Positions 36,444-45,065 of a stretch of DNA of 64,000 nucleotides are shown here, in pieces. The notes under the pieces are model-generated. The model ran no database searches. It saw only the letters and a list, made by a program, of their open reading frames with translations, and was not told the DNA's origin. Every line of letters begins with the position of its first letter. The first letter of the stretch is position 1. The stretch is from Holothuria scabra. Taxonomy: Eukaryota; Echinodermata; Holothuroidea; Aspidochirotida; Holothuriidae. The stretch covers positions 28,789,986 through 28,853,985 of the forward strand of contig CM074196.1 of assembly GCA_037179385.1 (NCBI GenBank), in the 5' to 3' direction. Position numbers and translations under genes: made by a program.

Positions 36444-37547
36444 TTATAGAAAAATGGCGGCAACGTTAGTCTGTACACTTCTACTGAACGGGGGATTGAA
36501 CCATATTACTTTCCGCTTCCTATTTTTGCTCTTTCGTCCCGTGGTTACGGGGTTGTTGTTGAAGGTCAGATTACTTTCAAATCCACTGGCATGGAGGGCC
36601 TCTTCATATGCCTGCTTAGTGTTTTCGAATGCCTCCTGGTTGCACGATAATTGCGAAATTCTTGTATTAACGCTAACTGGTACCTGCTTGATGACCGAAG
36701 GTGGGTGGTTTGATTCTGCATTAATGTATAGCGGTTGGTCGCCAGGCTTTCTATAAGGCTGAAAGGAATTGTTTTCCAGGTTGAGGGTGATGTCCAGGTA
36801 GTTGACGAAGTGTTTGCTAACTTCGGTAGTGATTTTCAGGCCATGTGTGTTGAAAAACTGCCTCAGCTTTGTTGTTACGTGTGTTGCAGTACGTGGTGTT
36901 ACTTTCTTAAATGCCGCTAATCCATCGTCGCGGTAAAGGCCAATTTCCTGGTCTGGGAATAGCGTTTTCAGCCCGTTCAGGACAAATAGTCCAATCAGCT
37001 CGCACACTTCTGCACCGTCGTAGCTACCCATGGCAACGTCGAACTTACTGTTGGATCCTCTCTTAACCCACGCTTTCTCCTTATCAAACAACAGGGAGTG
37101 CCTCGCATGCATGATGGCATCTATGTCACGCCGGGGAATATGTGTCATTGTTTTAGCCCAGTTTATGGCCTTGGTGAGTAGGTCGGGTGAGATCGACGGG
37201 TAAAAGTCCACAGTATCAAACATAATAAAAGTGCGGTGTTTCTTATCAGATAAACGTTTAAACCATTCAATAACAGAGAGAGTGTTTGTCCACTGGTTGA
37301 CATTAATCTGGGACCGAATTGCGGTGTTGATGGAATCGAGAATGACCTTGCTCACTTTACCCATCTCGCTTTTCGCCGGATTAATGAGGCGACATGATGG
37401 GTTAGTGTTGAATGACTCCTTGTGGTCCTTTAAAGTGAGAAATGCTTGTCTCGTAGTCATACTATTAATTCTATCCTGGATACCCAAATTAGATGCAACC
37501 AAATAGAGGTCGTTGTTGATTTTACTCAGACAGTGTATAAGCATCAT
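36444..37547 (-). CDS. Penelope-like reverse transcriptase (element B, 5'-truncated)
   Basis: 367 codons encode the RT core: TLKDHKESF, MFDTVDFYPSISP (motif A, catalytic Asp), GSYDGAEVCELIGLFVL (motif B region), LYRDDGLA (motif C, catalytic Asp pair) and VNYLDITLN downstream. Penelope-like RTs are telomerase-related and prime on target DNA. The first ~15 codons come from the inverted repeat, so the true N-terminus is lost. A TAA at 36444-36446 separates this frame from the endonuclease, and the same frame stays open on both sides of it. One substitution could explain that stop. Confidence 0.85.
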   Translation of the reverse strand: MMLIHCLSKINNDLYLVASNLGIQDRINSMTTRQAFLTLKDHKESFNTNPSCRLINPAKSEMGKVSKVILDSINTAIRSQINVNQWTNTLSVIEWFKRLSDKKHRTFIMFDTVDFYPSISPDLLTKAINWAKTMTHIPRRDIDAIMHARHSLLFDKEKAWVKRGSNSKFDVAMGSYDGAEVCELIGLFVLNGLKTLFPDQEIGLYRDDGLAAFKKVTPRTATHVTTKLRQFFNTHGLKITTEVSKHFVNYLDITLNLENNSFQPYRKPGDQPLYINAESNHPPSVIKQVPVSVNTRISQLSCNQEAFENTKQAYEEALHASGFESNLTFNNNPVTTGRKSKNRKRKVIWFNPPFSRSVQTNVAAIFL

Positions 37548-37615
37548 ACTTGAGAATCGCTCATAGCGTGAAACACGTGTAGTAGGCTGTTATTGTAAAA
37601 TATTAGTATCCAAAT

Positions 37616-37624
37616 TTATATATA

Positions 37625-37699
<75 letters not shown>

Positions 37700-37817
37700 G
37701 TTAGAGCGTCCGCACTAGAAAGCGGGAGGTCCCGAGTTCGAATCCCGGTGGAGTCAACATCGTTTTTTCACCTCAGCCAGATTTTCCAGCTTTACCAATT
37801 TGATTTATATATATATG

Positions 37818-37849
<32 letters not shown>
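37616..37849 (+). repeat. (TA)n arrays flanking a tRNA-headed SINE fragment
   Basis: (TA)n at 37616-37696 joins directly to GTGGTTAGAGCGTCCGC, followed by a B box GAGTTCGAATCCCG (about 37734-37747). The anticodon loop CTAGAAA reads AGA (Ser-like). The tail GTGGAGTCAAC...TTTTTTCACC...CCAGATTTT leads to a second (TA)n at 37806-37849. The first few tRNA bases are missing. Confidence 0.7.
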
Positions 37850-38022
37850 GTAAAACAAATTGAAAACACTTACTACATACTTCCAACAGAAAAAGTAAAT
37901 CAACGGAGAAAACTGTACAACGTTTCGAACAGGTCAACCGTCCTACGTCAAGTAAACTGAATTACCAACCCATGTAAAAATACAAATGCAAAAACGGCTA
38001 TGAACTGTGGCTTTTTCGAATG

Positions 38023-38646
38023 TTAATCCCTATTGGTACAAACGTGTGGAGTTGGTGTATCCAAAAGTTCTTTTTGTTCCCTCTGTGTTTTGTTAAGTCC
38101 CTCGACCGATTGAATGGCGATTAAATTGAAAAACTTACAACCCGTGTTAAAATGTTTCCCAAGAGAAGTGTTGGCTTTTTTCAGTTCTTGCCTATGACCC
38201 CGGTGTCTCTGTCTTAACTGGCTCCCCGTCTCACCCACATACTGCTTCCCACAATCAAAACAATTTATAAGGTAAATTACCCCAATCGACATACAGTTAA
38301 AACTACCTAGTATTTTGAAAGCTTTCCCTGTATAAAAACTTTTAAAGGAGTCTGTAACTGACGTTACCTCACAAGTAACACAGTTTTTTTCGTGTAATCT
38401 GTGATTCCCCAAATTTGTCGGAGTGTTTCTCGGCACTCTCGCTCTTACGAGCAAATCTCTTAAGTTAGGGGGTTGTCTGTAAATTACCTTTGGTGGTGAA
38501 ACAAAGATTTCCCTCATTTTATCTGACATAGAAAGAATATGGAAGTGTTTATTAATGTTTTCTTGTAAGGGAGGTAAGCGAGGATTACGAGTAACCACAA
38601 ATGGGGCTTTTGGTGCTTTAGTCGAAACGTTCTCACCTTTGCTCAC
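38023..38646 (-). CDS. GIY-YIG endonuclease fragment in the inverted left arm of element C
   Basis: 207 codons are open: SKGENVSTKAPKAPFV, LPPLQENINKHFHIL, LRDLLVRARVP, NCVTCEV, VIYLINCFDCGKQYVGETG (GIY-YIG core with Cys pair), QLRQRHRGHRQELKKA and GKHFN. This is the C-terminal connector and nuclease without the RT. It lacks an upstream start of its own and is probably not translated independently. It preserves an unbroken version of the domain that is frameshifted in the right arm. Confidence 0.75.
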   Translation of the reverse strand: MSKGENVSTKAPKAPFVVTRNPRLPPLQENINKHFHILSMSDKMREIFVSPPKVIYRQPPNLRDLLVRARVPRNTPTNLGNHRLHEKNCVTCEVTSVTDSFKSFYTGKAFKILGSFNCMSIGVIYLINCFDCGKQYVGETGSQLRQRHRGHRQELKKANTSLGKHFNTGCKFFNLIAIQSVEGLNKTQREQKELLDTPTPHVCTNRD

Positions 38647-38653
38647 CTTTGCT

Positions 38654-38679
38654 TGTCTATTTCCGGACGGAAATAGACA
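38654..38679. repeat. perfect 12-bp palindrome at the arm junction of element C
   Basis: TGTCTATTTCCG, two bases, then its exact complement. It sits where the inverted left arm meets the plus-strand RT, next to a 10-bp tandem repeat CTCACCTTTG. It suggests that the inverted arm formed by a fold-back or template switch. Confidence 0.7.
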
Positions 38680-40560
38680 ACTTCAAAGTCCTAAATTTAT
38701 TAAAGATAATTTGTCGAAAGGAGAAAGACTTGCTCTTAAGTCACTTATGCACAACGGCGACATTGTTGTTAAACCGGAAGACAAAGGCCCGGCCTTTGTT
38801 CTTCAGGACACCGCAACCTACATAAACTCTGCTACCCGTGAACTGTCACAGGATAAATTCTACCGAAGTACTTCCACTTCAAATTTGAATCCTATCAAAC
38901 AAGAAGTCATTAAGGTGATTCAGCAAATGCTAAGAGAAAAAGATATAGATGAAAGTACGGCTTCGTACCTTTCTCCAATGGACCCAGTTCTATCACGGTT
39001 CTACACTTTGCCAAAGACACACAAGGCTTTTGACAACCCCCAAAATGTGAAAGTGAGACAAGTAATCTCAGGATGTGGCTCTGTCATAGAAAAATTGTCT
39101 GAGTTCTTGGACTATCATCTTAATCCTCCTATGCAAAAGTTACCATCTTATGTCCGTGACACTAAACATATTTTGAACATCATAGAGGACATTAAGACAA
39201 AAGGACCTCTTTCTCCAAATGTAGGTATGTTTAACATAGACATTTCAGCTATGTATCCAAGCATACCACGTGTTCTAGGCACGGAAGGTGTCAAAAAAGC
39301 ACTAGATAGTAGGGTGGTGAAAATACCGAAAACTCGTAATATTCTTAAGTGTTTAGAACTTTGTTTGGATAACAATATTTTCGAATTTAATGGTAATGTT
39401 TATATTCAGTCTCATGGTACTTCTATTGGACCAAAAATGGCCCCAAGTTACGCTTGTCTGGGAATGGGTCTTTTTGAAGAACAAATGGAAGAAAAAACTA
39501 CAGAAAAACCGATTATTTGGAAAAGGTATATAGATGACGTCTGGGGCCTGTGGGATAAAGGGAAACAGTCTTTCCTGGTTTTTATGGAAGAACTTAATTC
39601 AATGTATCCAAATGGATTAGTGTTTACCTATGAGTTCGATTTCTCCAGAGTGGTTAACCTAGATTTAGAAATTACCCTTAACGAAGGTCGTATTAGTACT
39701 AAACTCTTTACTAAGCCATCTTGTAAGAATCCTTTATATTTGCACTATTCTTCGTTTCACAAAAAGTCGGTTAAAGACAATATCCCTTTTTGTCAAGCTC
39801 TCCGCATTAAAACTGTTTGTTCCAATGATGATGATTGTGATAAGAATTTAAAAAAACTTTAGAAATAAACTTAAATAAGAGAGGTTATCCTACCGAGGTG
39901 GTCAAAGAAAAAATTAATAGGGCTACAGGTTTTCCTCGTAGTTCTTTACTTAGGACCAGCAAAGGTGAGAACGTTTCGACTAAAGCACCAAAAGCCCCAT
40001 TTGTGGTTTTTCGTAATCCTCGCTTACCTCCCTTACAAGAAATCATTAATAAACACTTCCATATTCTTTCTATGTCAGATAAAATGAGGGAAATCTTTGT
40101 TTCACCACCAAAGGTAATTTACAGACAACCCCCTAACTTAAGAGATTTGCTCGTAAGAGCGAGAGTGCCGAGAAACACTCCGACAAATTTGGGGAATCAC
40201 AGATTACACGAAAAAAAAACTGTGTTACTTGTGAGGTTATGTCAGTTACAGACTCCTTTAAAAGTTTTTATACAGGGAAAGCTTTCAAAATACTAGGTAG
40301 TTTTAACTGTATGTCGATTGGGGTAATTTACCTTATAAATTGTTTTGATTGTGGGAAGCAGTATGTGGGTGAGACGGGGAGCCAATTAAGACAGAGACAC
40401 CGGGGTCATAGGCAAGAACTGTGAAAAGCTAACACACCTCTTGGGAAACATTTTAACACGGGTTGTAAGTTTTTCAATTTAATCGCCATTCAATCGGTCG
40501 AGGGACTTAACAAAACACAGAGGGAACAAAAAGAACTTTTTTGGATACACCAACTCCACA
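38660..40560 (+). pseudogene. Penelope-like RT and GIY-YIG reading frame of element C
   Basis: RT motifs are VVKPEDKGPAFVLQD, RFYTLPKTHK, VRQVISGCGSVIEKLSEFLD, MFNIDISAMYPSIP (motif A), QSHGTSIGPKMAPSYACLGMG (motif B), WKRYIDDVWGLW (motif C, YIDD) and NLDLEITLNEGRI. The frame ends at 39862 because an A-run is one base short. The downstream frame resumes with NKRGYPTEV and the GIY-YIG domain, then breaks again. This RT differs strongly from that of element B, so the two are separate Penelope lineages. Confidence 0.85.
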
Positions 40561-40646
40561 CGTTTGTACCAAAAGGGATTAACATTCGAAAAAGCCACAG
40601 TTCATAGCCGTTTTTTGCATTTGTATTTTTACATGGGTTGGTAATT

Positions 40647-40694
40647 CAGTTTACTTGACGAAGGACAGTTGACCTGTTCGAAACGTTGTACAGT
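40647..40694 (+). ncRNA. hammerhead-like motif, 3' end of element C
   Basis: TTGACGA, stem II GGACAG/CTGTTC, then GAAAC and GTT, with helix I TAC/GTA. Core position C3 is T. The inverted arm copy at 37911-37956 has TTGACGT, a further loss. The fold is recognisable but activity is doubtful. Confidence 0.55.
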
Positions 40695-40815
40695 TTTCTC
40701 CGTTGATTTACTTTTTCTATTGGAAGTGTTTAGTAAGTGTTTTCGATTTGTTTTACTATGTATCCTTCTGGAAACACGAAGAGAACTTTTGAGTTGTACG
40801 GTGGACTTTATTTAT

Positions 40816-40821
<6 letters not shown>

Positions 40822-40872
<51 letters not shown>
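40822..40872. repeat. (TA)n between elements C and D
   Basis: About 25 TA units touch the 3' regions of two oppositely oriented Penelope elements. Confidence 0.97.
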
Positions 40873-40875
<3 letters not shown>

Positions 40876-40955
40876 AGGTCGAAATGCTGCGGAGCACTGT
40901 TGAAATGTGTAGGTCGAAAAGAGGTAGTAAAAAGTGCTTAAAAGTTTGCGGAAAA

Positions 40956-40994
40956 CTCCACGACGTTTCGGGTATAAACCCTTCATCAGGTGGC
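40956..40994 (-). ncRNA. hammerhead ribozyme, 3' region of element D
   Basis: The reverse strand has CCAC, the full core CTGATGA, stem II GGGT/ACCC, GAAA, then CGTC and GTGG closing helix I with CCAC. Helix III is reduced to AC/GT, as in Penelope hammerheads proposed to act as dimers. No core position is altered. Confidence 0.8.
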
Positions 40995-41314
40995 AAAAAC
41001 CAAACTGAACAACCAACAGTGACAATTGGACACGAGAAACATCAAATCCGAAGCGATCGCTGTAAAAACAGAACCGGACGAAAGTGAATGTCAAAAAACA
41101 TGAGTGCGAAGGATGAAACACAAATCAAAAAAAGAAAAAGAGCGTCCTGGATGAAAAAATGCACGTAAAAATCGAACATGTTCTTAAAAAAGGGAAAACA
41201 AGAGACAAAAACTAGCTCCGGAAAAAAATTGTAAATAAGGCCTACACAGAAAAAAACGAGCACGAACGGGTAAGTGTAAAAGGAGTAAAAACTGGTACAA
41301 AAAGGGGGTGAATA

Positions 41315-41790
41315 TTACAAAAGGTCAATTCTAACGTTAAGCCCGTGTGGAGCGAGAGTACCTAGCCTCATGATCAGTCGGTTTTCAGCACTAAGGCGGT
41401 CACGATCGGAGCCTCGGCACATTACAGCTGCCGTAACGGTTAAATGCTGTATTGAACAAGGTGAAGGGGGATTGAAATGTGCAGCCACCGGGTATCCATG
41501 GAGATTCTGTTTGATGGACCTAAGGTGCTCGGTGACTCGATCCGCGAGGCGGCGCTTGGTCTCTCCCACATACAACGAGTTACATCTCCCACAAGCTAAA
41601 ATATACACTACATTTGAGGAAATGCCGGAGAATCTTTGTTTGACAATAAAGCTATTGCCGTTGGGGCCAGAAATGTTGACGAGGTCGTGTTTGCCGACAA
41701 CTGGACATGTATTACACCTCGGACGGTTACATGGAAAGGTACCAGCCGTGTCGTCGAAAGAAGTTTGTGGGTGGGAAGCCCGAACTAAAT
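41315..41790 (-). CDS. GIY-YIG endonuclease domain of element D
   Basis: The zinc-type cluster CNRPRCNTCP lies near 41730. It is followed by VYILACGRCNSLYVGETKRR, HLRSIKQ and AHFN, a catalytic-type arrangement, and ends at NVRIDLL. The frame is continuous across ~155 codons, but it is out of frame with the RT because of a one-base deficit in an A-run. Confidence 0.78.
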
Positions 41791-42621
41791 GGTTGGCTAA
41801 ATTTTTCTCAACTCTAAAGGCAGTGATGGGGGTTCCGGGAAAACATCACGGGTTGAGGGGTCTTGTCGGAGCAACTTTACATTTTTGTGGATAGCGTGTA
41901 AAATAGGACGGATCGAAGGGTGATAAGAAATAACTAAAGGAATACGTAGATTGGTACCAGATTTGCTCTTTTTCTCCAAGGCTTCCTTTCTGCTGGTTCC
42001 TTGAATTCTGCGTAGGGCATTAGAGAGGATTTTGGCAGGGTACTGGCGTTTTTCAAAAAAGGACAAAATTTCTTCAGAGGCAGTAGAGAAGTAAGAATCC
42101 TCCGAACAAATTCGTCTGGCTCGCAAGAGCTGGGAATAAGGGATAGATTTAGTGCAAGATTTGGGGTGATTGGAAGGGTACAAAAGGTAGTTATGCGAGT
42201 CGGTTGGCTTAAAGTGTAGGTTAGAGGTAATTGTACGGTTGTTGATGGACAGTTTAAGGTCGAGAAAAACAACAGATGAGTCCGAGATACAATGGGTAAA
42301 TTTCAAAAAGGGGCAAAAGGAATTAACAAAGTCGATAAAAGTTTCTAAATCACGACGGGATCCAGAGGCAACTCCTACAATATCATCAATATACCTTTTG
42401 TAAAGTATAGGTCGTGGCCCGGTATACTGAGAAAAAAGTTGTTCTTCAAAGTGGCCCATGGTCAAACAGGCAACAGAGGGACCCATTTTGGTTCCCATGG
42501 CCACTCCTTTAACTTGACGGAAAAAACGCCCATTAAACTGAAAACAATTTTGCTTGAGAACAAGTTCCGTTAAACGTAGGAAGGTGTCAGTCGGTACAAG
42601 GGGATCACGCCATTTGTCTAG

Positions 42622-42641
42622 GTATATATATATATATATAG
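42622..42641. repeat. short (TA)n between elements D and E
   Basis: About ten TA units separate the 5' truncation of D from the 3' end of E, which lies on the same strand. Confidence 0.95.
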
Positions 42642-42644
42642 ATA

Positions 42645-43139
42645 CAAACAAATACAGCAAAAAACTACTTCGCCAAGCTTTCAAACTCTACACGAGTCCT
42701 TTTTCAAGGCTATACAGTAAGCAAATAGTAACAGAAAGATCCAAAATAAGAGAGGGCAGCAAAGCAAAAGGGGACAATCCCTTATTAAGAGGGATATTAA
42801 GGTCTAGAGGGCGGTCAGTGTGGAGGGTCTTGATCCAAAAACGCTCTTTTAGTTGGCGTCGAAATTTGGACTGTTTGCCCAATTCCTCAATAACAACGAG
42901 CCCGAGGTCCATAACTGAATGGCCTTCAGAAGAAAAGTGGACTGCAACAGGCTTGTCGCTATGCCTTCGAAAGTGTTTAATAGTGGAGCGGTGGTTATTC
43001 ATCCTCTGCCTTACGTCATTCCCAGTTTCACCCACATATTGCAAACCACATCTTTTACACTGAATTAAATAAATAGCATTAACCGACCTACAACTGGTGG
43101 GCTGACGAATTTCAAACTGATTTTCCCGTTGAAACCAAG
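42645..43139 (-). mobile_element. Penelope-like element E, GIY-YIG fragment
   Basis: The reverse strand reads [21 protein letters not shown], then [19 protein letters not shown] (GIY-YIG core), [30 protein letters not shown] and GLSPFALLP. This is a third endonuclease lineage, distinct from B and C. It is cut at its 5' side by compound (TA)n at 43140. A hammerhead-like stretch lies at 42671-42712, with six-pair stem II GGACTC/GAGTTT and GAAAGC, but its core reads TTGAAAA. Confidence 0.83.
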
Positions 43140-43174
<35 letters not shown>

Positions 43175-43258
43175 AAGTATATATATATATATGTATATAT
43201 ATATGTAAATACATATATATATATATATACAAGTATATATATGTATATATATATGTAA

Positions 43259-43295
<37 letters not shown>
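43140..43295. repeat. compound (TA)n with TACAAG/TGTAAATACA interruptions
   Basis: TA runs are broken by a ~75-bp higher-order unit (TATATACAAGTATATATATGTATATATATATGTAAATACA-like) that appears about twice. Confidence 0.95.
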
Positions 43296-43298
<3 letters not shown>

Positions 43299-43302
43299 TG
43301 AA

Positions 43303-43765
43303 GAAATGAAAACTGTCCCGTCTGGTATTTGAATTAAATTGACCAGTTCTTCGAAAAGAGTTCCGATAGCTCAATCGGTAGAGCGTACTGAACGTTGAGC
43401 AGTAGCTCGGACCATCATCATTTGGTGATATCGTCTTTCTTACTAAGGCAAACGTTGCCAATGGTAGACGAATATTACAAAAAAATTATGCGACTGTGTC
43501 CGCATCCCACCATTTCTTCAGTGACGTAATGATGAAAAACAGTCCCGTCTGGTATTTTAAATTAAATTAACCAGTTCTTCCGACAAGAGTTCCGATAGTT
43601 CAGTCGGTAGAGCGTACTGAACGTTGAGCAGTGGGTCGTTGATTTTAACCCAGCTCGGACCTCAGTTTTTCATCATTTGGTGATATCTTTCTTACTAAGG
43701 CAAAGGTTGCCAATGTTAAACGAATATTACAAAATCCGTCCGCATCCCACCTTTTCTCCGGTTTC
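43303..43765 (+). repeat. tandem pair of tRNA-related SINE copies, period ~235
   Basis: Two copies of GAAAACTGTCCCGTCTGGTATTT-like sequence (near 43307 and 43534) are each followed by a tRNA-like TTCCGATAGCTCAATCGGTAG (A box) and TACTGAACGTTGAGCAGT, and later by TTTGGTGATATC and CGAATATTACAAAA. The B boxes are degraded. The pair ends ~50 bases before the next (TA)n. Confidence 0.7.
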
Positions 43766-43808
43766 TATATTTAGAATTTAGAAGTCGTAACGTCACATCT
43801 ACACTTCC

Positions 43809-43812
<4 letters not shown>

Positions 43813-43891
<79 letters not shown>
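43813..43891. repeat. (TA)n at the 3' end of element F
   Basis: About 35 TA units with CATATACATA at the right edge. Confidence 0.96.
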
Positions 43892-43892
<1 letters not shown>

Positions 43893-44545
43893 GGAGTAGA
43901 AAATACCATACCCAGCTACGTTCCAAAAACTCCACAAGATTCGCGGTGTTGTTGGAAGCTTTTGAATAATTTTTCAGTCTTCCTCAGCCAACTGCATGAC
44001 CAATAAAATGAATTACACTTATATACAAGGATAAATGCACAAGAAGAAAAAGCAAAAGGATATAAGGGGAGTCAAAATACAACAAGACAAAATACAAAAG
44101 AAAAACAAAATAAAGGCCAAGTACATGGCAACAGTTCAAGAAAAAAGGGGTAAATAATAAGATAAAAATTCAAACAATAAAAGATTTAATAAAATTTTTA
44201 AAGGAAGTTAAACCAAGACAGAAAAGCCTAAACAAAAGGAAACACAGGGCTAAAAGGTCAGAATAGGGCTAAAAATTAAAATAAAAGGCGGATAAGATAG
44301 TATCTACAATAAGACACAAGGAAGAAGAGAAGGTAAAATACTCAGGTAGAAATAAAAAGGGGTAACTACAAAAAGCAGGTTCTTTTGCGAGAATTAAATT
44401 CCTTTCTGTTATTTAGGCCTGAGGGTTGAAGTGTTTTAATTGAGCCATCCAGTAACCTTCCCGTTTGCTCAAAACGGCTTCCAAATTAATAGAAGAGTAA
44501 ATCTTTTCAATGATAATGAATTTAATGTCATTTAGTGAATGTTAA
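43892..44545 (-). mobile_element. Penelope-like element F, short 3' fragment
   Basis: The reverse strand encodes HSLNDIKFIIIEKIYSS, then KREGYWMAQLKTLQPSGLN and EFNSRKR (about 44390-44545), the typical C-terminus after a GIY-YIG domain. An A/T-rich 3'-UTR follows, with a hammerhead-like motif at 43951-43992. There helix I GTTGG/CCAAC and core CTGAGGA are intact, but GAAA is AAAA and stem II has decayed. Confidence 0.72.
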
Positions 44546-44601
44546 GTACCTGAGAAAAGTAAATAAGTAAGTAAAATAAATAAATATACACCTAGCTGTT
44601 C

Positions 44602-44623
44602 CATATATATATATATATATATA
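44602..44623. repeat. (TA)n
   Basis: About ten TA units lie at the tail side of the tRNA-Thr-like sequence at 44773-44844. Confidence 0.95.
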
Positions 44624-44772
44624 AGTTAGTCGAGTGACGTAGCGACCTTATATGAATAAGTGAACCAGTGCGGTATTGAAAAGTCGCATGAAGACCTTAG
44701 GTCATTTTTTCGTCAAACGTAGGCATTGCCTTATACTGAAAGAGGATTTATTTTTTGGAAATGGAAAACTTA

Positions 44773-44844
44773 GCCTCAAGCAGGATTCGAACCAGCGACC
44801 GTCCGCTTACAAGGCGGATGCTCTGACCACTGAGCCATGGAGGC
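44773..44844 (-). tRNA. tRNA-Thr(UGU)-like, possibly a SINE head
   Basis: 72 bases on the reverse strand form a near-complete cloverleaf. The acceptor is GCCTCCA/TTGAGGC with one mismatch. The D arm contains GGCTCAGTGGTCAGAGC. The anticodon arm TCCGC-CTTGTAA-GCGGA reads TGT. The B box is GGTTCGAATCC, and the T stem has one mismatch. A T4 terminator-like run follows within ten bases. Downstream ~150 bases run to (TA)n, as in the SINEs at 35471 and 37697, so this may be a SINE head rather than a working tRNA gene. Confidence 0.55.
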
Positions 44845-44889
44845 CTATGTGATTGAGCGCGGTCAACTAATTATTGGGTTAAGTTCTCC

Positions 44890-45065
44890 ATTGTTACGTC
44901 AGGTAAACAGATTGGAATGATAAAAAGTGCTAAAATTCGGAAGAAAGCTCCGCAACGTTTCGGGTATGTACCCTTCATCAATAGTAACTGATCAAAAAAA
45001 CGATATTCAAAGGAAACAACAACGCGCTCCGATACAACTCGATCGGCGCGCGTACAAAGGCCAAG
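44890..45065 (-). mobile_element. Penelope-like element G, 3'-UTR fragment with hammerhead-like motif
   Basis: The motif (44947-44984, reverse strand) is TTGATGA, stem II GGGT/ACCC, GAAACGTT. It is very close to the element D hammerhead, but C3 is T and helix I no longer pairs. Flanking AAAGTGCT and GCGGA words also match element D. No coding part remains. Confidence 0.6.

Larger units (their letters stand above)
35751..37617 (-). mobile_element. Penelope-like element B with inverted-repeat ends
   Basis: The termini are perfect 85-bp inverted repeats (35751-35835 and 37533-37617), each followed outward by TA-rich repeat. Inside, on the reverse strand, are a 5'-truncated reverse transcriptase and a GIY-YIG endonuclease in one frame, separated by a single stop. 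The left arm is the element's natural 3' end after the endonuclease. The right arm is an inverted copy of it at the truncated 5' end. The arm includes a hammerhead-like stretch. Confidence 0.88.
37849..40758 (+). mobile_element. Penelope-like element C with ~800-bp inverted arms
   Basis: The right part (38660-40758) is an RT plus GIY-YIG element on the plus strand. The left part (37849-38648) is a near-identical inverted copy of its last ~800 bases (39958-40758). Both outer ends reach (TA)n. The plus-strand RT frame has one shift at an A-run (39852-39858). The right endonuclease is further broken by an A9 run near 40211 (A7 in the left arm) and a TGA at ~40422. The left arm endonuclease is intact. 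Confidence 0.88.
40873..42621 (-). mobile_element. Penelope-like element D, 5'-truncated at (TA)n
   Basis: On the reverse strand, RT motifs begin at ~42620: FNGRFFRQVKGVAMGTKMGPS (motif B region), KRYIDDIVGVASG (motif C) and FLDLKLSINNRTI, then KNVKLLRQDP. The frame breaks at an A5 run (near 41797) and continues with CNRPRCNTCPVV, VVYILACGRCNSLYVGETKRRLADRV and GTLAPHGLN, a GIY-YIG domain. A ~440-bp 3'-UTR with a canonical hammerhead ends at (TA)n. Motif A and the N-terminus are missing. Confidence 0.88.

Noticed and set aside
43140..43300. Telomere-like or CRISPR-like spaced repeat
   Set aside because: The regular spacing is compound TA microsatellite with no unique spacers; nothing suggests CRISPR or a telomere.
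35031..43900. Frames rich in IYIYIY encoded by (TA)n, including apparent N-terminal extensions of Penelope frames
   Set aside because: These are translations of microsatellite DNA and mark truncation points, not protein.
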